Shown: in pieces, positions 24,016-34,631 of the stretch
Layout: every line of letters starts with the position of its first letter
Numbering within the stretch: the stretch's first letter is position 1
Assembly: GCA_947058615.1 (NCBI GenBank)
Contig: CAMSHF010000003.1
Span: 83,845 to 147,844 of the forward strand
Direction of reading: 5' to 3'
DNA length: 64,000 nt
Source of the DNA: an uncultured Rickettsiella sp.
Lineage (GTDB): Bacteria > Pseudomonadota > Gammaproteobacteria > Diplorickettsiales > Diplorickettsiaceae
Notes under the pieces: model-generated
What the model was told of the DNA's origin: nothing
Database searches by the model: none
Seen by the model: the letters and a program-made list of their open reading frames with translations, nothing else
Made by a program: the position numbers and the translations under genes

Positions 24016-26595
24016 TTGATAATTTATAGAAAAAAAAGAAACTCACTTCCATCAAAAAAAGATTCTAATTCTATAAGCATTCGATGGCTCATTTATTTTT
24101 CTTTTTTATTCTTTATTTCACCGAGTTGGACGACAGAACTCACCATGGCACAACAACTCGGCTGGATCCCGAGCAAACTCGGTATTTGCAAAGGACATTA
24201 TCTAGATCCTTTACAAGCCTATTCAAGGATTTCTTTAACTAAAGTTAATCAAGCTTTCACACATATTGACGCGGCCCAATCTCATTTTTCATTTGAAGGA
24301 ACCTCTATTTTAAGTGGCAATGTGATTATTAAGCAACCAGGACGATTATTGTATGCCGATCAAGTGTATTTTTATCGTGATCCAAAAACAGGAAAGATCA
24401 CTAATATGGATCTACTAGGAGGGATTAAACTTCAGGAACCTAACCTTTTAATAAAAGCAAATAAGGCACATTTAAATTTGAACAGTCAAAGTGGTTATCT
24501 CACCGACATTATTTATCGTATTTTATTAAGAAATACGACGATATTAATGGGCACAAACGAAGAAATGCCTATTAATGCTTGGGGATCGGCAAGTGCTGTG
24601 GAGCAAACCCATCCTGGATTAATTATTTTACATAATAGCAATTATTCAACCTGTTCGCCGATGAATCCGACCTGGAAACTTTCTGCTAAAAAAATAATAT
24701 TAAATCGCGATACGGGACGCGGCAAAGCGTATAACACTTGGTTGGATTTTCGTGGTATACCCATTCTATATAGCCCCTATCTTACTTTTCCGATTGATAA
24801 TCGCCGTGAGTCTGGATTTTTATTTCCTAATTTTGGCACTTCTTCACAATCTGGATTAGCCATTGGATTTCCTTATTATTGGGATATAGCCAGTAATTAT
24901 GACTTCTTGTTTACACCTACCGTTTTAAGCAAACGTGGAGTACAACTCGGTGGTCAATTCCGTTATTTGACACACAATAGTCAAGGAAGAATAGTCGCTA
25001 ATTATTTACCCTATGACCGAGCAGCGGCTCAGCTTTCGGATCAAATTCCTTTTCTTTATCCCAACATCAACCCGCTTATTTATCCGCGCACGGATAGAAA
25101 ATCATTGAGTTGGAAAGATCAACGTCAATGGTCACCCCATTGGACCAGTACGGTAAATTTTAACTGGGTTGGGGATGATTATTATTTAGAGGATTTTAAT
25201 CAGCCTCCGATAATTGCTATTAACCAACTTGCACAGCAAGCGCAATTAAATTATACCGGTGATGTTTGGAATTTTACGACTCGCATCAATCGTTACCAAA
25301 CCTTACACCCATTAAATCAATCACCCGTTAATAACCCTTATAATAGCTTACCTGAAATTGATTTAAACAGTATCACACAAAATTTTCATGGATTTAATGT
25401 TCAGATAGACAATCAGTTAAGTTATTTTCAACGTCTTAATGATCCGGGTGAACTGATCGCCCCACCACAAGCCTTACGACTCAATGTACTGCCTTCTATC
25501 AGTTATCCCATGCGAAGTAAAGGTGCTTTCCTGATTCCACGGGTTCAGCTGAGTCTAACGCATTATAATATAGCAAACCAAGTCGCAGGATATAAAAGCG
25601 AAATTCAACGCACAACCCCTCTTTTCAGTATTGATAGCGGTTTGTATTTTGATCGTCAAGCTTCTTGGGGGGAACACTCCTATCTACAAACTTTAGAACC
25701 TCGTCTTTTTTATCTGAATGTCCCTTATCGTGATCAAAATAATATTCCTATTTTTGATAGTGCACTCATTCCTTTTAGCTATGATAGTCTTTTCATGACC
25801 AACCGGTTCAGTGGTTATGACCGTATCGGGGATGCTAACCAAATTAGCTTTGCACTTACCACTCGACTCTTGGATCAAGATACAGGCGAGGAAAAACTTA
25901 GCGCCAGTATTGGTGAAATATATTATTTTAAAGATAGGCGGGTTTTTTTATGCAGTCCATTAGAAAGACAGTTAAGTACGCCCGGAACGTTATGCGCTAA
26001 TCCATTTACTGTAGTAGGAGCAACTTCTCCTACAGAAAAATTTTCGCCTATTGTAGGGCAAATCAATTACAATATTGATCCGCTTTGGAGCACCACTGCC
26101 AATATTGCCTGGGATCCAACAAGCCACGACATTATTAATGCAGCGGCTAATATCCAATATCACCCTCATCCCAATCAGTTATTTAATATTAACTACGGAC
26201 GTATCCGTTTTGGTGACTTATTTGTCACGACACCGCCCACGCCACCCGATAGCCATCAAAATGATTTTAATCGGCTCGGTTTTTCTTTTGCAACACCACT
26301 TAAACATCAATGGAGTACCGTCGGCGGCTGGAATTATAATTTTAGTCATAAGTACTCACAAAGCTTTTTTTATGGCTTACAATATGATAGTTGTTGTTGG
26401 GCGTTTCGAGTGGTTGCAGGTCGTACTTTTTTTGCCTTAGATCAAAACAGCAACCCCATCTTTAATAATGTTGTTTATTTGCAATTTCAACTCAAAGGCT
26501 TGAGTACGGTTGGCATCAGTGATATAACCAACTTTTTAATGAATAATATCCCTGGCTATACTGACAATTTTCAGTCGGGTGCAAGCCATTTTTAA
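24016..26595 (+). CDS. lptD: LptD (Imp/OstA), LPS-assembly outer-membrane protein
   Basis: Forms the outer-membrane barrel that, with LptE, inserts LPS into the outer leaflet. The start is TTG at 24016, supported by AAGGAG nine bases upstream. The 859-aa protein has an N-terminal hydrophobic signal segment (about residues 24-40) and a periplasmic beta-jellyroll with GNVIIKQPGRLLYADQVYF. The barrel domain contains FRGIPILYSPYLTFPID and RESGFLFPNFGTSS. The four cysteines used for disulfides in E. coli LptD appear conserved: one in KLGICKGH, one in YSTCSPMN and an adjacent pair in YDSCCWAF. surA follows 12 bases later, as in E. coli lptD-surA; the usual pdxA and rsmA are not next. Confidence 0.95.
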   Translation: MIIYRKKRNSLPSKKDSNSISIRWLIYFSFLFFISPSWTTELTMAQQLGWIPSKLGICKGHYLDPLQAYSRISLTKVNQAFTHIDAAQSHFSFEGTSILSGNVIIKQPGRLLYADQVYFYRDPKTGKITNMDLLGGIKLQEPNLLIKANKAHLNLNSQSGYLTDIIYRILLRNTTILMGTNEEMPINAWGSASAVEQTHPGLIILHNSNYSTCSPMNPTWKLSAKKIILNRDTGRGKAYNTWLDFRGIPILYSPYLTFPIDNRRESGFLFPNFGTSSQSGLAIGFPYYWDIASNYDFLFTPTVLSKRGVQLGGQFRYLTHNSQGRIVANYLPYDRAAAQLSDQIPFLYPNINPLIYPRTDRKSLSWKDQRQWSPHWTSTVNFNWVGDDYYLEDFNQPPIIAINQLAQQAQLNYTGDVWNFTTRINRYQTLHPLNQSPVNNPYNSLPEIDLNSITQNFHGFNVQIDNQLSYFQRLNDPGELIAPPQALRLNVLPSISYPMRSKGAFLIPRVQLSLTHYNIANQVAGYKSEIQRTTPLFSIDSGLYFDRQASWGEHSYLQTLEPRLFYLNVPYRDQNNIPIFDSALIPFSYDSLFMTNRFSGYDRIGDANQISFALTTRLLDQDTGEEKLSASIGEIYYFKDRRVFLCSPLERQLSTPGTLCANPFTVVGATSPTEKFSPIVGQINYNIDPLWSTTANIAWDPTSHDIINAAANIQYHPHPNQLFNINYGRIRFGDLFVTTPPTPPDSHQNDFNRLGFSFATPLKHQWSTVGGWNYNFSHKYSQSFFYGLQYDSCCWAFRVVAGRTFFALDQNSNPIFNNVVYLQFQLKGLSTVGISDITNFLMNNIPGYTDNFQSGASHF

Positions 26596-26607
26596 TAACG
26601 AGCAATT

Positions 26608-27903
26608 ATGGATTTTCTTAAAAAATTTTTTCCACTCACTCTCTTACTAATTAGTGTGCTAACTTTTAAATCTATTTATGCTCTGGAAACCCTGGATCAA
26701 ATTGTTGCCGTGATCAATAATAGCGTCATTACACAGCAGCAGCTCAATGAACAAATTGAAATGACACGGCAACAATGGCAAGCTGAAAACAAACCTATCC
26801 CAGCCCTCACAGTCTTTCGCAAACAAGTACTTAATCAGATGATAGATCATGAATTACAATTACAATGGGCATCCAATGCAGGATTAAAGATTAATGAGGC
26901 CGCATTAGATAAAACAATTCAGGATATTGCACAGCGCAATGGTATAACACTCGAACAATTACGCGAGAAGTTACAACAGGATAATATACCTTATGCGAAA
27001 TACCGACAGCGAATCCGCCAACAGCTCATTATTAACCACCTTCAACAAAGTGAAGTGGGCACAAAGATTAGCGTAACTGACCAAGAAATCAAGGATATGC
27101 TAGCGCATTTGCCCAAATCAGCCCCACAAAAAATAATTTATCATGTTGAAGATTTGCTTGTTCCTTTTCCTAATCAACCTTCTGCTTCGGATATTGTTCA
27201 AATAGAAGAAACCGCCTCCTCATTATTGCAAAAAGCCAAAAATGGTGCGCTCTTTCAAGCGTTAATAGCACAAGCCAAAAAATCTAATTTTCCTTTAACG
27301 GGTGGAGATTTAGGTTGGCGTCCACTGAATGATCTACCCGATGTCTTTCAAGCAGCGGTACAAAACCTTAAGCCGGGTGAAGTCACAGGTCCTATTCAGG
27401 CGGCCAATGGTTTTCACCTTATTCGTTTGTTAGAAATACAAGGCGACACAACTAAAGCACATTATGTCACATCCACACATACTCGACATATTTTAATTAA
27501 AACCTCTCCTTTACTTAATGATAAACAAGCAGAAAATCGACTTAATGAAATTCGTGCAGATATTTTACGTGGTGGTGATTTTTCTAAACTTGCAAAAAAA
27601 TATTCGCAAGACCCGGGTTCCGCTTACAAAGGGGGTGATCTAGGGTGGACCTTACCGGGCGTTTTTGATCCCACCTTTGAAAAACAAATAAAAAACCTCG
27701 CTATTAACCAAATGAGCTTACCTTTCAAAACTCAATTTGGTTGGCATATTGTTCAGGTTATAGGTCGTGCACAAAAGTTACAAACCGCCAAAGACATTTC
27801 TCGCCAACAAGCGGCCCAATTAATTTATCAACGTAAATTTCAGCAAGCACTAAAAAATTGGCTTAGACAATTACGTAACCAGTCTTACGTAAAAATTATG
27901 TAA
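26608..27903 (+). CDS. surA: SurA, periplasmic chaperone and peptidyl-prolyl isomerase
   Basis: Periplasmic chaperone for outer-membrane proteins, including LptD. The 431-aa protein has a signal peptide (FFPLTLLLISVLTFKSIYA) and the SurA N-domain with LDQIVAVINNSVITQQQL, then FRKQVLNQMIDHELQLQWA. Two parvulin domains follow: the first near LTGGDLGWRPLNDLPDVF, the second ARHILIKTS-like (TRHILIKTSPLL) with YKGGDLGWTLPG and FGWHIVQV. Sits 12 bases after lptD. A weak 7-bp hairpin lies just after the stop. Confidence 0.94.
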   Translation: MDFLKKFFPLTLLLISVLTFKSIYALETLDQIVAVINNSVITQQQLNEQIEMTRQQWQAENKPIPALTVFRKQVLNQMIDHELQLQWASNAGLKINEAALDKTIQDIAQRNGITLEQLREKLQQDNIPYAKYRQRIRQQLIINHLQQSEVGTKISVTDQEIKDMLAHLPKSAPQKIIYHVEDLLVPFPNQPSASDIVQIEETASSLLQKAKNGALFQALIAQAKKSNFPLTGGDLGWRPLNDLPDVFQAAVQNLKPGEVTGPIQAANGFHLIRLLEIQGDTTKAHYVTSTHTRHILIKTSPLLNDKQAENRLNEIRADILRGGDFSKLAKKYSQDPGSAYKGGDLGWTLPGVFDPTFEKQIKNLAINQMSLPFKTQFGWHIVQVIGRAQKLQTAKDISRQQAAQLIYQRKFQQALKNWLRQLRNQSYVKIM

Positions 27904-28020
27904 TAATCGGAAACTTTACGAAAAAATGGAAAGTTTAAAATTAAGTTGCATTCATCTAATACTTCAGATCAGTCCCCGCAAAATTATTCTACAATAATAA
28001 ATTTGTAAATAAAATAATAA

Positions 28021-31000
28021 TTAATCTATCTCATTATTTTTTAATTTATTTAATAAAATTTCTATATTTTTAATTCTTAAATCAGCAGTGGATTGTTTAA
28101 TCATATAAGTTAAGCGTGATGGTCCATTTAATTTATAGCTTGTCGGATTTTTCTGAATTAATTCGATAATATCCATTGAATTAATATTAGGCTTTTCGTT
28201 AAATTCAATACGCCCTCCCTCTGGTCCAGCTACAATTTTTTTAACCCCAATTTTTTGTGCAATGAGTTTTAATTCGCTTAACTGAAATAGATTCTTCAGT
28301 GCTTGTGGTAATAAACCAAACCGATCAATCATCTCAACTTGCAATTGTTCTAGTTCTTGTTTATTCTTTGCATGCGCGATGCGTTTATAGAGAACTAAAC
28401 GCGTATGTACATCGGGTAAATAATTTTCTGGAATTAATGCCGAGATTTGTAAATCAATTTCTACCGCGTTACCAACCGATTTTAGTGCAGGTTCTTTCCC
28501 TGATTTTAAAGCCTCTACAGTTTGTTCGAGTAATTCCATATACAGTGAAAAACCGATGGATTGCATATTGCCACTTTGCTGCTCACCTAATACTTCACCT
28601 GCACCTCGAATTTCTAAATCGTGCATAGCTAAAGTAAAACCTGCTCCCAAATCTTCTAAAGAAGTAAATGCTTCTAAACGTTTCATAGCATCCGCTGTCA
28701 TTATTTCTTTAGAAGGTGTCATTAAATAGGCATAAGCTTGGTGATGAGAACGTCCTACGCGTCCACGTAATTGGTGAAGCTGCGCTAAACCAAATTTATC
28801 TGCACGATCAATAATAATGGTATTAGCCGACGGAACATCAATTCCAGTCTCGATAATTGTTGTGCAAAGCAATACGTTAAAACGTTGATGGTAAAAATCT
28901 GACATCACTCTTTCAAGTTGAGTTTCACGTAATTGACCATGAGCCACCTGAATTCGCGCTTCTGGAACTAACGTTTCTAATTCTCTTGCGGTTTTTTCAA
29001 TGCTATCCACTTGATTGTGTAAAAAATAAACTTGGCCTCCACGAAGTAATTCACGCAATATTGCTTCACGAATCAAACTCGTATTCCGCATTTGCACAAA
29101 GGTTTTAATCGATAAACGCCGTGCCGGGGGTGTAGCAATAATAGATAATTCGCGTAAGCCCGATAAAGCCATATTTAAAGTACGAGGAATAGGCGTTGCA
29201 GTTAAACTTAAAATATCCACCTCCGAACGCAAAGCCTTTAAACGTTCTTTTTGTTGCACACCAAAACGATGTTCTTCATCGATAATCAATAATCCTAGCC
29301 TTGGAAATTGTAATTCCTTACTTAATAATTTGTGCGTTCCTATCAAAATATCTATTTTTCCCTGCTGTAAACGCTCTAGAATTTTTTTCTGTAAGGTTAC
29401 ACTACGAAAACGTGAAATCATTTCAATTTGCACTGGCCATTCCGCAAAACGATCACTAAAATTTTGATAGTGCTGTTGTGCTAACAATGTGGTTGGAACA
29501 AGTATGGCCACTTGCTTATTAGATTGCACGGCCAAAAACGCAGCTCGCATTGCAACTTCAGTTTTACCAAAACCAACATCACCACAAATTAATCTATCCA
29601 TAGTACGTTCTGAAGTCATATCTTTGATTACTTGCTGGATTGCCTGCGCTTGATCCTGTGTTTCTGTAAAAGGAAATTGTGCAGCAAATGCTTGATAATC
29701 CTGCTCGGGTAGATGAAAGGCATAACCCTTGTGTGCGGCACGATGGGCATAAATATCCAGTAATTCAGTAGCAACATCTCGCATTTGTTCAGCGGCTTTA
29801 CGTTTTGTTTTTTCCCACTGATCAGAACCTAATTGATGTAAAGGAGCATGTTCGCTGTCGTTTCCACTATAACGACTAATTAAGTTAAGCGAAGAAACAG
29901 GAACATATAATTTAGCTTTGGCTGCATATTCGACAATCAAAAATTCATTTTCCTGGCCATCTATTTTTAAATGCTGCAACCCTCGATAACGTCCGACACC
30001 CTGATCGATATGTACAACGGGACTACCTTCAGTGAGCTCTGCTAAATTTCGAATTATCGTATGACTATCTAAATCTTTCGACTTGGATTGTCGCTTCTGG
30101 ATAATTTGACTACCAAATAACTGGGCTTCGGTGATTAATGCCATATGTGGTTTTTCTAAATAAAAACCTTCTTCGAGTGGCGCTATAATAATATGAATAC
30201 GTTCAGAGGAATGCAAAAACTCCTGCCAAGTTCCGCAACGATAAACTTGAATGGAAAATTTATTAAGTAAACCCAATAGCACTTCTCTGCGACCTGCACT
30301 TTCCACACAGAACAAAACGCGAGCGTGAGGATCTTTTAAAAACTCAAATAGAAAAGCATCTAAATGCTCTAATGGGGACTCAAGCTTATAATCAACCATT
30401 AAGTTAGGAAAGCCTTTAACAGGCGAATGATAAGTATCAATGGCTTCAGTGGGTGCTTGTTGTAACAAAATCCTTGGAAATTCTTTTAATCGATTAAATA
30501 ATGGATCGACATCTGCATAAAGTTGCTTAGGATCCAATAGGGGTCGTTCTACATCATGTCTAAGTTGATCATAACGTTCATTGGTTTCTTTCCAAAAATT
30601 TTCTGCGGCAAGCTTTACATTATTAACTTGTAAAATTAAAGATTTTTTTGGCAAATAATCTATTAATAATTGGGTTTCAGAAAAAAATAACGGCAAATAA
30701 TATTCTATTCCAGCTGGAGCATGCCCCTCACTTACGGCTTCATATAAAGGACAATTTAAAGGATTTCCAATAAAATTTTGACGCCATTGTTGGCGAAAAA
30801 AATTAATTGAATCCTCAGATAGAGGAAATTCTCGTGCAGGAAGTAAGTTTATTTTTTCTACTTTCTCTATTGAACGCTGTGTATCTGGATCAAAGTAACG
30901 AATACTATCTATTTCATCATCAGAAAAATCAATGCGGTAAGGTAAATCGCTACCCATGGGAAAAATATCTAAAATAGATCCTCGTACGGCAAATTCCCCA

Positions 31001-31485
31001 CGCGTTAAAACTTGAGAGACACCATGATAACCACCTCGTTGTAAATTTTTTCGCATCCCTTCGATAGTTCTTTTCTCTCCACAGTGAACAATTAAAGTTG
31101 TCGCTTGAATATAGCTTAGCGGTGCAATTTTTTGCATTAAGGTCGTAATAGGAATTAACAATAAAACACGATCAATCTGATGCAATTGTGCTAAGGTTGA
31201 AAGCCGTTGTGAAATAATATCCTGATGTGGCGAGAAATAATCGTAAGGTAACGTTTCCCAATCGGGAAAGTTCATGATAGTTAAATGGGGTGAAAAAAAC
31301 TTTAATGCCGCTTCAAGTCGGTTAGCCATTAGATTGTCGGGTGTAATCAATAAAATTACACCTTCACTGCGATTGGCTATCTGATCTAAGGCCAAAGCAA
31401 GACTATCTTGTTGTAGGTTTCTTAAACGTAAACTTTGACCTGGTTGAGTAGGAATGGATAAATCTAAAAATTCAGAAATAAGCAT
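28021..31485 (-). CDS. mfd: Mfd, transcription-repair coupling factor
   Basis: DNA translocase that removes RNA polymerase stalled at lesions and recruits UvrA. The 1154-aa protein (E. coli 1148) has the UvrB-homology N-terminal region with LTRGEFAVRGSILDIFPMGSDLPY and the RNA-polymerase-interacting domain around VVHIDQGVGRYRGLQ. The SF2 helicase motor carries Walker A GDVGFGKTEVAMRA, DEEH box LLIIDEEHRFGVQQ, SLTATPIPRTL and QLRGRVGRS. The C-terminal TRCF domain contains MELLEQTVEALK. It follows mnmG by 11 bases on the same strand. Confidence 0.97.
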   Translation of the reverse strand: MLISEFLDLSIPTQPGQSLRLRNLQQDSLALALDQIANRSEGVILLITPDNLMANRLEAALKFFSPHLTIMNFPDWETLPYDYFSPHQDIISQRLSTLAQLHQIDRVLLLIPITTLMQKIAPLSYIQATTLIVHCGEKRTIEGMRKNLQRGGYHGVSQVLTRGEFAVRGSILDIFPMGSDLPYRIDFSDDEIDSIRYFDPDTQRSIEKVEKINLLPAREFPLSEDSINFFRQQWRQNFIGNPLNCPLYEAVSEGHAPAGIEYYLPLFFSETQLLIDYLPKKSLILQVNNVKLAAENFWKETNERYDQLRHDVERPLLDPKQLYADVDPLFNRLKEFPRILLQQAPTEAIDTYHSPVKGFPNLMVDYKLESPLEHLDAFLFEFLKDPHARVLFCVESAGRREVLLGLLNKFSIQVYRCGTWQEFLHSSERIHIIIAPLEEGFYLEKPHMALITEAQLFGSQIIQKRQSKSKDLDSHTIIRNLAELTEGSPVVHIDQGVGRYRGLQHLKIDGQENEFLIVEYAAKAKLYVPVSSLNLISRYSGNDSEHAPLHQLGSDQWEKTKRKAAEQMRDVATELLDIYAHRAAHKGYAFHLPEQDYQAFAAQFPFTETQDQAQAIQQVIKDMTSERTMDRLICGDVGFGKTEVAMRAAFLAVQSNKQVAILVPTTLLAQQHYQNFSDRFAEWPVQIEMISRFRSVTLQKKILERLQQGKIDILIGTHKLLSKELQFPRLGLLIIDEEHRFGVQQKERLKALRSEVDILSLTATPIPRTLNMALSGLRELSIIATPPARRLSIKTFVQMRNTSLIREAILRELLRGGQVYFLHNQVDSIEKTARELETLVPEARIQVAHGQLRETQLERVMSDFYHQRFNVLLCTTIIETGIDVPSANTIIIDRADKFGLAQLHQLRGRVGRSHHQAYAYLMTPSKEIMTADAMKRLEAFTSLEDLGAGFTLAMHDLEIRGAGEVLGEQQSGNMQSIGFSLYMELLEQTVEALKSGKEPALKSVGNAVEIDLQISALIPENYLPDVHTRLVLYKRIAHAKNKQELEQLQVEMIDRFGLLPQALKNLFQLSELKLIAQKIGVKKIVAGPEGGRIEFNEKPNINSMDIIELIQKNPTSYKLNGPSRLTYMIKQSTADLRIKNIEILLNKLKNNEID

Positions 31486-31496
31486 AGAGTCAATTT

Positions 31497-33362
31497 TTAC
31501 TTTTTAACGTAGACCAATAACAATGAAATTGCAGCAGGAGTAATGCCGGGAATACGCGATGCTTGTCCCAAATTTAATGGCTTATGTTGGATTAATTTTT
31601 CTCTAACTTCATTTGAAAGACCTTTAACTTGATTATAATCAAGATTGATCGGTAAAATAATATTTTCATAACGTGCTTGCCGTTGAATTTCAATCAATTG
31701 CCTATCAATATACCCTTGATATTTAGCTTGAATTTCAATTTGCTCCGAAATAACAGGATCATCAACTCCGGGCCCCAAACCTTTTATTTTCATTAGATCA
31801 ACGTAATTTAATTCAGGCCGCATTAATAATTCAGCAGCACGATAATCACGTGTTAAAGTTTGACCTAAATGTGTTTCTATCGCTGCACTTATCGATGTAT
31901 TAGGCTTAATTGACAATCTCTTCAAGCGATGTTGTTCTTGTTCTAAGGTAATTCGTTTATCATTGACACTTTGCCAGCGCGCTTCATTAATTAGTCCTAA
32001 TCGAAACGCAGCCTCACTTAAACGCAGATCCGCATTATCTTCACGCAACAATAAGCGGTATTCTGCCCGACTCGTAAACATTCGATAAGGCTCAAGCGTA
32101 CCCTGTGTAATCAAGTCATCAATTAATACGCCCATATAAGCTTCATCACGACGTGGATACCATGCCATTTTTCCTTGGGCTTTTAAAGCGGCATTCAAGC
32201 CAGCAATAAGTCCCTGTGCAGCCGCTTCCTCGTACCCGGTTGTTCCGTTAACTTGGCCCGCACAAAATAAATTTTCTAATAATCTCGATTCTAAAGAAGG
32301 ATAAAGATCGCGAGGATCAAAAAAATCGTATTCAATCGCGTAACCTGGACGAGTAATATGTGCTTTTTCTAGTCCTTTTATGCTATGAATTAAATCACAC
32401 TGAACATCAAAAGGTAGACTGGTTGAAATTCCATTGGGATAGACTTCATGCGTATGAAGGCCTTCGGGCTCAAGAAAAATCTGATGGGCTGATTTATCCG
32501 CAAAACGTACCACCTTATCTTCGATAGAAGGACAGTAACGCGGCCCTATTCCATCTATCGCTCCACTATAAATGGGAGAACGATCTAAACCGGAACGAAT
32601 GATTGAATGAGTTGTTTCATTGGTATAAGTAATGAAACAACTTATTTGTGGAGGATGTTGGTCTATTTTTCCTAAATAGGAAAACACCGGCAAAGGAGTA
32701 TCACTCGGCTGCTCTAGTAAAACTGGGTAGTTAATCGTACGGCCATCTAAACGTGGAGGCGTCCCAGTTTTTAAACGTTTAATCCGTAAAGGTAATTGGC
32801 GCAACTTCTCTGCTAAGGAATTAGCCGCGGGATCCCCTGCACGTCCCCCTTGGGCTTGTTTCAGACCTATATGAATCTTCCCTGCTAAAAAGGTACCCGC
32901 AGTCAGCACAATTGCTTTTGCATAAAAATATAATCCCATCTGTGTAACCACACCAACTATTTGGTTAGATCGAAGGATTACATCATCAACACTCTGCTGG
33001 AAGATATATAAATTTTCTTGATTTTCTAAAACATTACGAATTACTTGTTTATATAAGCATCGATCCATCTGAGCTCTTGTTGCGCGTACGGCAGGACCTT
33101 TGCTAGCATTCAGTATCCGCCATTGGATTCCTGCCTGATCAGCCGCATGCGCCATGATACCTCCTAATGCATCCACCTCTTTCACTAAATGGCTTTTACC
33201 TATCCCTCCTATCGATGGATTGCAAGACAATTGGCCAAGTGTTTCAATATTATGCGTCAATAATAAAGTTGACGCTCCTAAGCGTGCCGCCGCTAAAGCC
33301 GCCTCAGTGCCCGCATGGCCTCCGCCGACAATAATGACATCATATTCTGTAGAAAATGGCAT
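31497..33362 (-). CDS. mnmG: MnmG (GidA), tRNA uridine-34 carboxymethylaminomethyl synthesis enzyme
   Basis: FAD-dependent partner of MnmE that modifies the wobble uridine of several tRNAs. The 621-aa protein begins with the dinucleotide-binding [21 protein letters not shown]. It continues with [33 protein letters not shown] and [16 protein letters not shown], then [17 protein letters not shown] and [17 protein letters not shown], all MnmG signatures with the conserved catalytic cysteines in the SCNPSIGG and RYCPSIE segments. Start ATG is at 33362, divergent from the mip gene across a 92-base gap. mfd follows after 11 bases. Confidence 0.97.
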   Translation of the reverse strand: MPFSTEYDVIIVGGGHAGTEAALAAARLGASTLLLTHNIETLGQLSCNPSIGGIGKSHLVKEVDALGGIMAHAADQAGIQWRILNASKGPAVRATRAQMDRCLYKQVIRNVLENQENLYIFQQSVDDVILRSNQIVGVVTQMGLYFYAKAIVLTAGTFLAGKIHIGLKQAQGGRAGDPAANSLAEKLRQLPLRIKRLKTGTPPRLDGRTINYPVLLEQPSDTPLPVFSYLGKIDQHPPQISCFITYTNETTHSIIRSGLDRSPIYSGAIDGIGPRYCPSIEDKVVRFADKSAHQIFLEPEGLHTHEVYPNGISTSLPFDVQCDLIHSIKGLEKAHITRPGYAIEYDFFDPRDLYPSLESRLLENLFCAGQVNGTTGYEEAAAQGLIAGLNAALKAQGKMAWYPRRDEAYMGVLIDDLITQGTLEPYRMFTSRAEYRLLLREDNADLRLSEAAFRLGLINEARWQSVNDKRITLEQEQHRLKRLSIKPNTSISAAIETHLGQTLTRDYRAAELLMRPELNYVDLMKIKGLGPGVDDPVISEQIEIQAKYQGYIDRQLIEIQRQARYENIILPINLDYNQVKGLSNEVREKLIQHKPLNLGQASRIPGITPAAISLLLVYVKK

Positions 33363-33454
33363 AATTTTTAAATTTTTATTAATTAACTGTAGTTTTCTAA
33401 CGAAAGTTAGGGCAAACTATTCATTTTTAACACCGTCTCTCTAGAGGAAATCCA

Positions 33455-34210
33455 ATGACAAGATTACCTGTATTGACTGCCCTGGCTAGTTTACTCATCA
33501 GTTCAAACATACTGGCTGCACAGAGTACCTCTCCAGTTACGGTTAATCAACTCAAAACTCATTCTACTTTTTCCAAAATTATCTCTAACTCTCCTTTGTT
33601 AAAAACGGCTAAAGGCCAAATTAGTTATAGTATTGGTGCGGATTTGGCGGCCAATTTTAAAGAACAAGGCATCGATGTTGATCCAGTGGCTTTAGAAAAA
33701 GGATTATCTGATAGCACTCATGGTAAACTTCTATTAACCCAAGCACAAATGGCGGATATTTTGAAAAACTTTCAACAAGAATTGATGCATAAGAAACAAG
33801 CTGAATTTAAAAATATTAGTCTTAAAAATAAGGAGCAAGGCGATGCTTTCTTGGCCATTAACAAAACAAAACCAGGTGTCATAACAACTAAAAGTGGAAT
33901 TCAATATAAAGTCATACAAGCGGGTAGCGGCAATAACCCCACCGATACTTCTATAGTGAAAGTTGAATATACTGGAAGTTATATTAATGGAACTGTTTTC
34001 GAAAAATCAAAAGAGCCTGTTACTTTTCCTTTAAATAATGTGATTCCTGGTTGGATAGAAATTTTAAAAATCATGAAACCAGGCGCCACCTATCAAGTAG
34101 TTATTCCACCACAACTAGCTTATGGTGAACATGGTGTTGATAAAGCGATTGGACCTAATCAAACACTGGTATTTACTATTCACCTAATTGAAATAAAGAA
34201 AAATACCTAA
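33455..34210 (+). CDS. mip: Mip-like FKBP-type peptidyl-prolyl cis-trans isomerase
   Basis: Homologue of the macrophage infectivity potentiator of Legionella and of Coxiella CbMip, an exported, dimeric FKBP that aids intracellular infection. The 251-aa protein has a signal peptide (LPVLTALASLLISSNILA), an N-terminal helical dimerisation domain (KGQISYSIGADLAANFKEQG to about residue 130), and a C-terminal FKBP domain. The latter has VKVEYTGSYINGTVFEKS, VIPGWIEILKIMKPG and PPQLAYGEHGV. At the YxG tract the expected FDSS is FEKS. Shine-Dalgarno GAGGAA precedes ATG. Monocistronic by appearance. Confidence 0.9.
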   Translation: MTRLPVLTALASLLISSNILAAQSTSPVTVNQLKTHSTFSKIISNSPLLKTAKGQISYSIGADLAANFKEQGIDVDPVALEKGLSDSTHGKLLLTQAQMADILKNFQQELMHKKQAEFKNISLKNKEQGDAFLAINKTKPGVITTKSGIQYKVIQAGSGNNPTDTSIVKVEYTGSYINGTVFEKSKEPVTFPLNNVIPGWIEILKIMKPGATYQVVIPPQLAYGEHGVDKAIGPNQTLVFTIHLIEIKKNT

Positions 34211-34224
34211 ATTTATTTAGGTTA

Positions 34225-34248
34225 AATCCAATCATATCTCGTTGGATT
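34225..34248 (+). terminator. Hairpin downstream of mip
   Basis: Perfect 7-bp stem (AATCCAA with TTGGATT) around a 10-base loop, starting 14 bases after the mip stop. A short T run occurs about 14 bases later, further than in a canonical intrinsic terminator. Confidence 0.4.
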
Positions 34249-34352
34249 AAAAGCTAAATAATTTTTATTACCTCAAACCACTACAGTCAAGCTATACTGA
34301 ATTGAATAAAAATTAATGGAAATATTTTTTATCTCAACTCAAGGAGAAGCAT

Positions 34353-34562
34353 ATGAACCCTGAAGAGTTAAAAGGGAAATGGAACCAACTTAAAAGTAAA
34401 CTTCGTGAAAAGTTTTCAAAATTAACCAATGACGATTGGGAACAACTACATAGCGATAAAGAAAAATTAATTGGAAAAATTCAGGAACGATACGGTACTA
34501 GCAAAGAACAGGCACAAAAAGAACTCCATGAGTTTTTTAATAAATATAAAGATCATCATTAA
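34353..34562 (+). CDS. CsbD-like stress-response protein
   Basis: A 69-aa acidic/basic helical protein of the CsbD family: MNPEELKGKWNQLKSKLREKF, followed by LTNDDWEQLHSDKEKLIGKIQERYGTSKEQA-type spacing typical of the family. In other bacteria the family is induced by general stress; biochemical role unknown. Excellent Shine-Dalgarno AAGGAG 7 bases before ATG suggests high expression. Small single-gene unit between mip and the convergent rsmA. Confidence 0.85.
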   Translation: MNPEELKGKWNQLKSKLREKFSKLTNDDWEQLHSDKEKLIGKIQERYGTSKEQAQKELHEFFNKYKDHH

Positions 34563-34578
34563 AGTTTATTTTTTTAAC

Positions 34579-34609
34579 CATCTCGCAATAATTTTATTAG
34601 CGTGAGATG
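34579..34609. terminator. Bulged hairpin between convergent csbD and rsmA
   Basis: Arms CATCTC and GAGATG, extended by GC and AATA/TATT pairs with small bulges, close a short loop. Outer AAAGTTT and AAACTTT segments (34561-34567 and 34614-34620) could lengthen the stem. Placed between two convergent 3' ends, so a bidirectional terminator is likely, but no T run follows on either strand. Confidence 0.35.
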
Positions 34610-34631
34610 CTTAAAACTTTCTATAAAAAAT

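Noticed and set aside
27911..27936. 7-bp hairpin AAACTTT/AAAGTTT after surA as a terminator
   Set aside because: Arms are weak A-T pairs with a 12-base loop and no T run; not strong enough to list as a feature.
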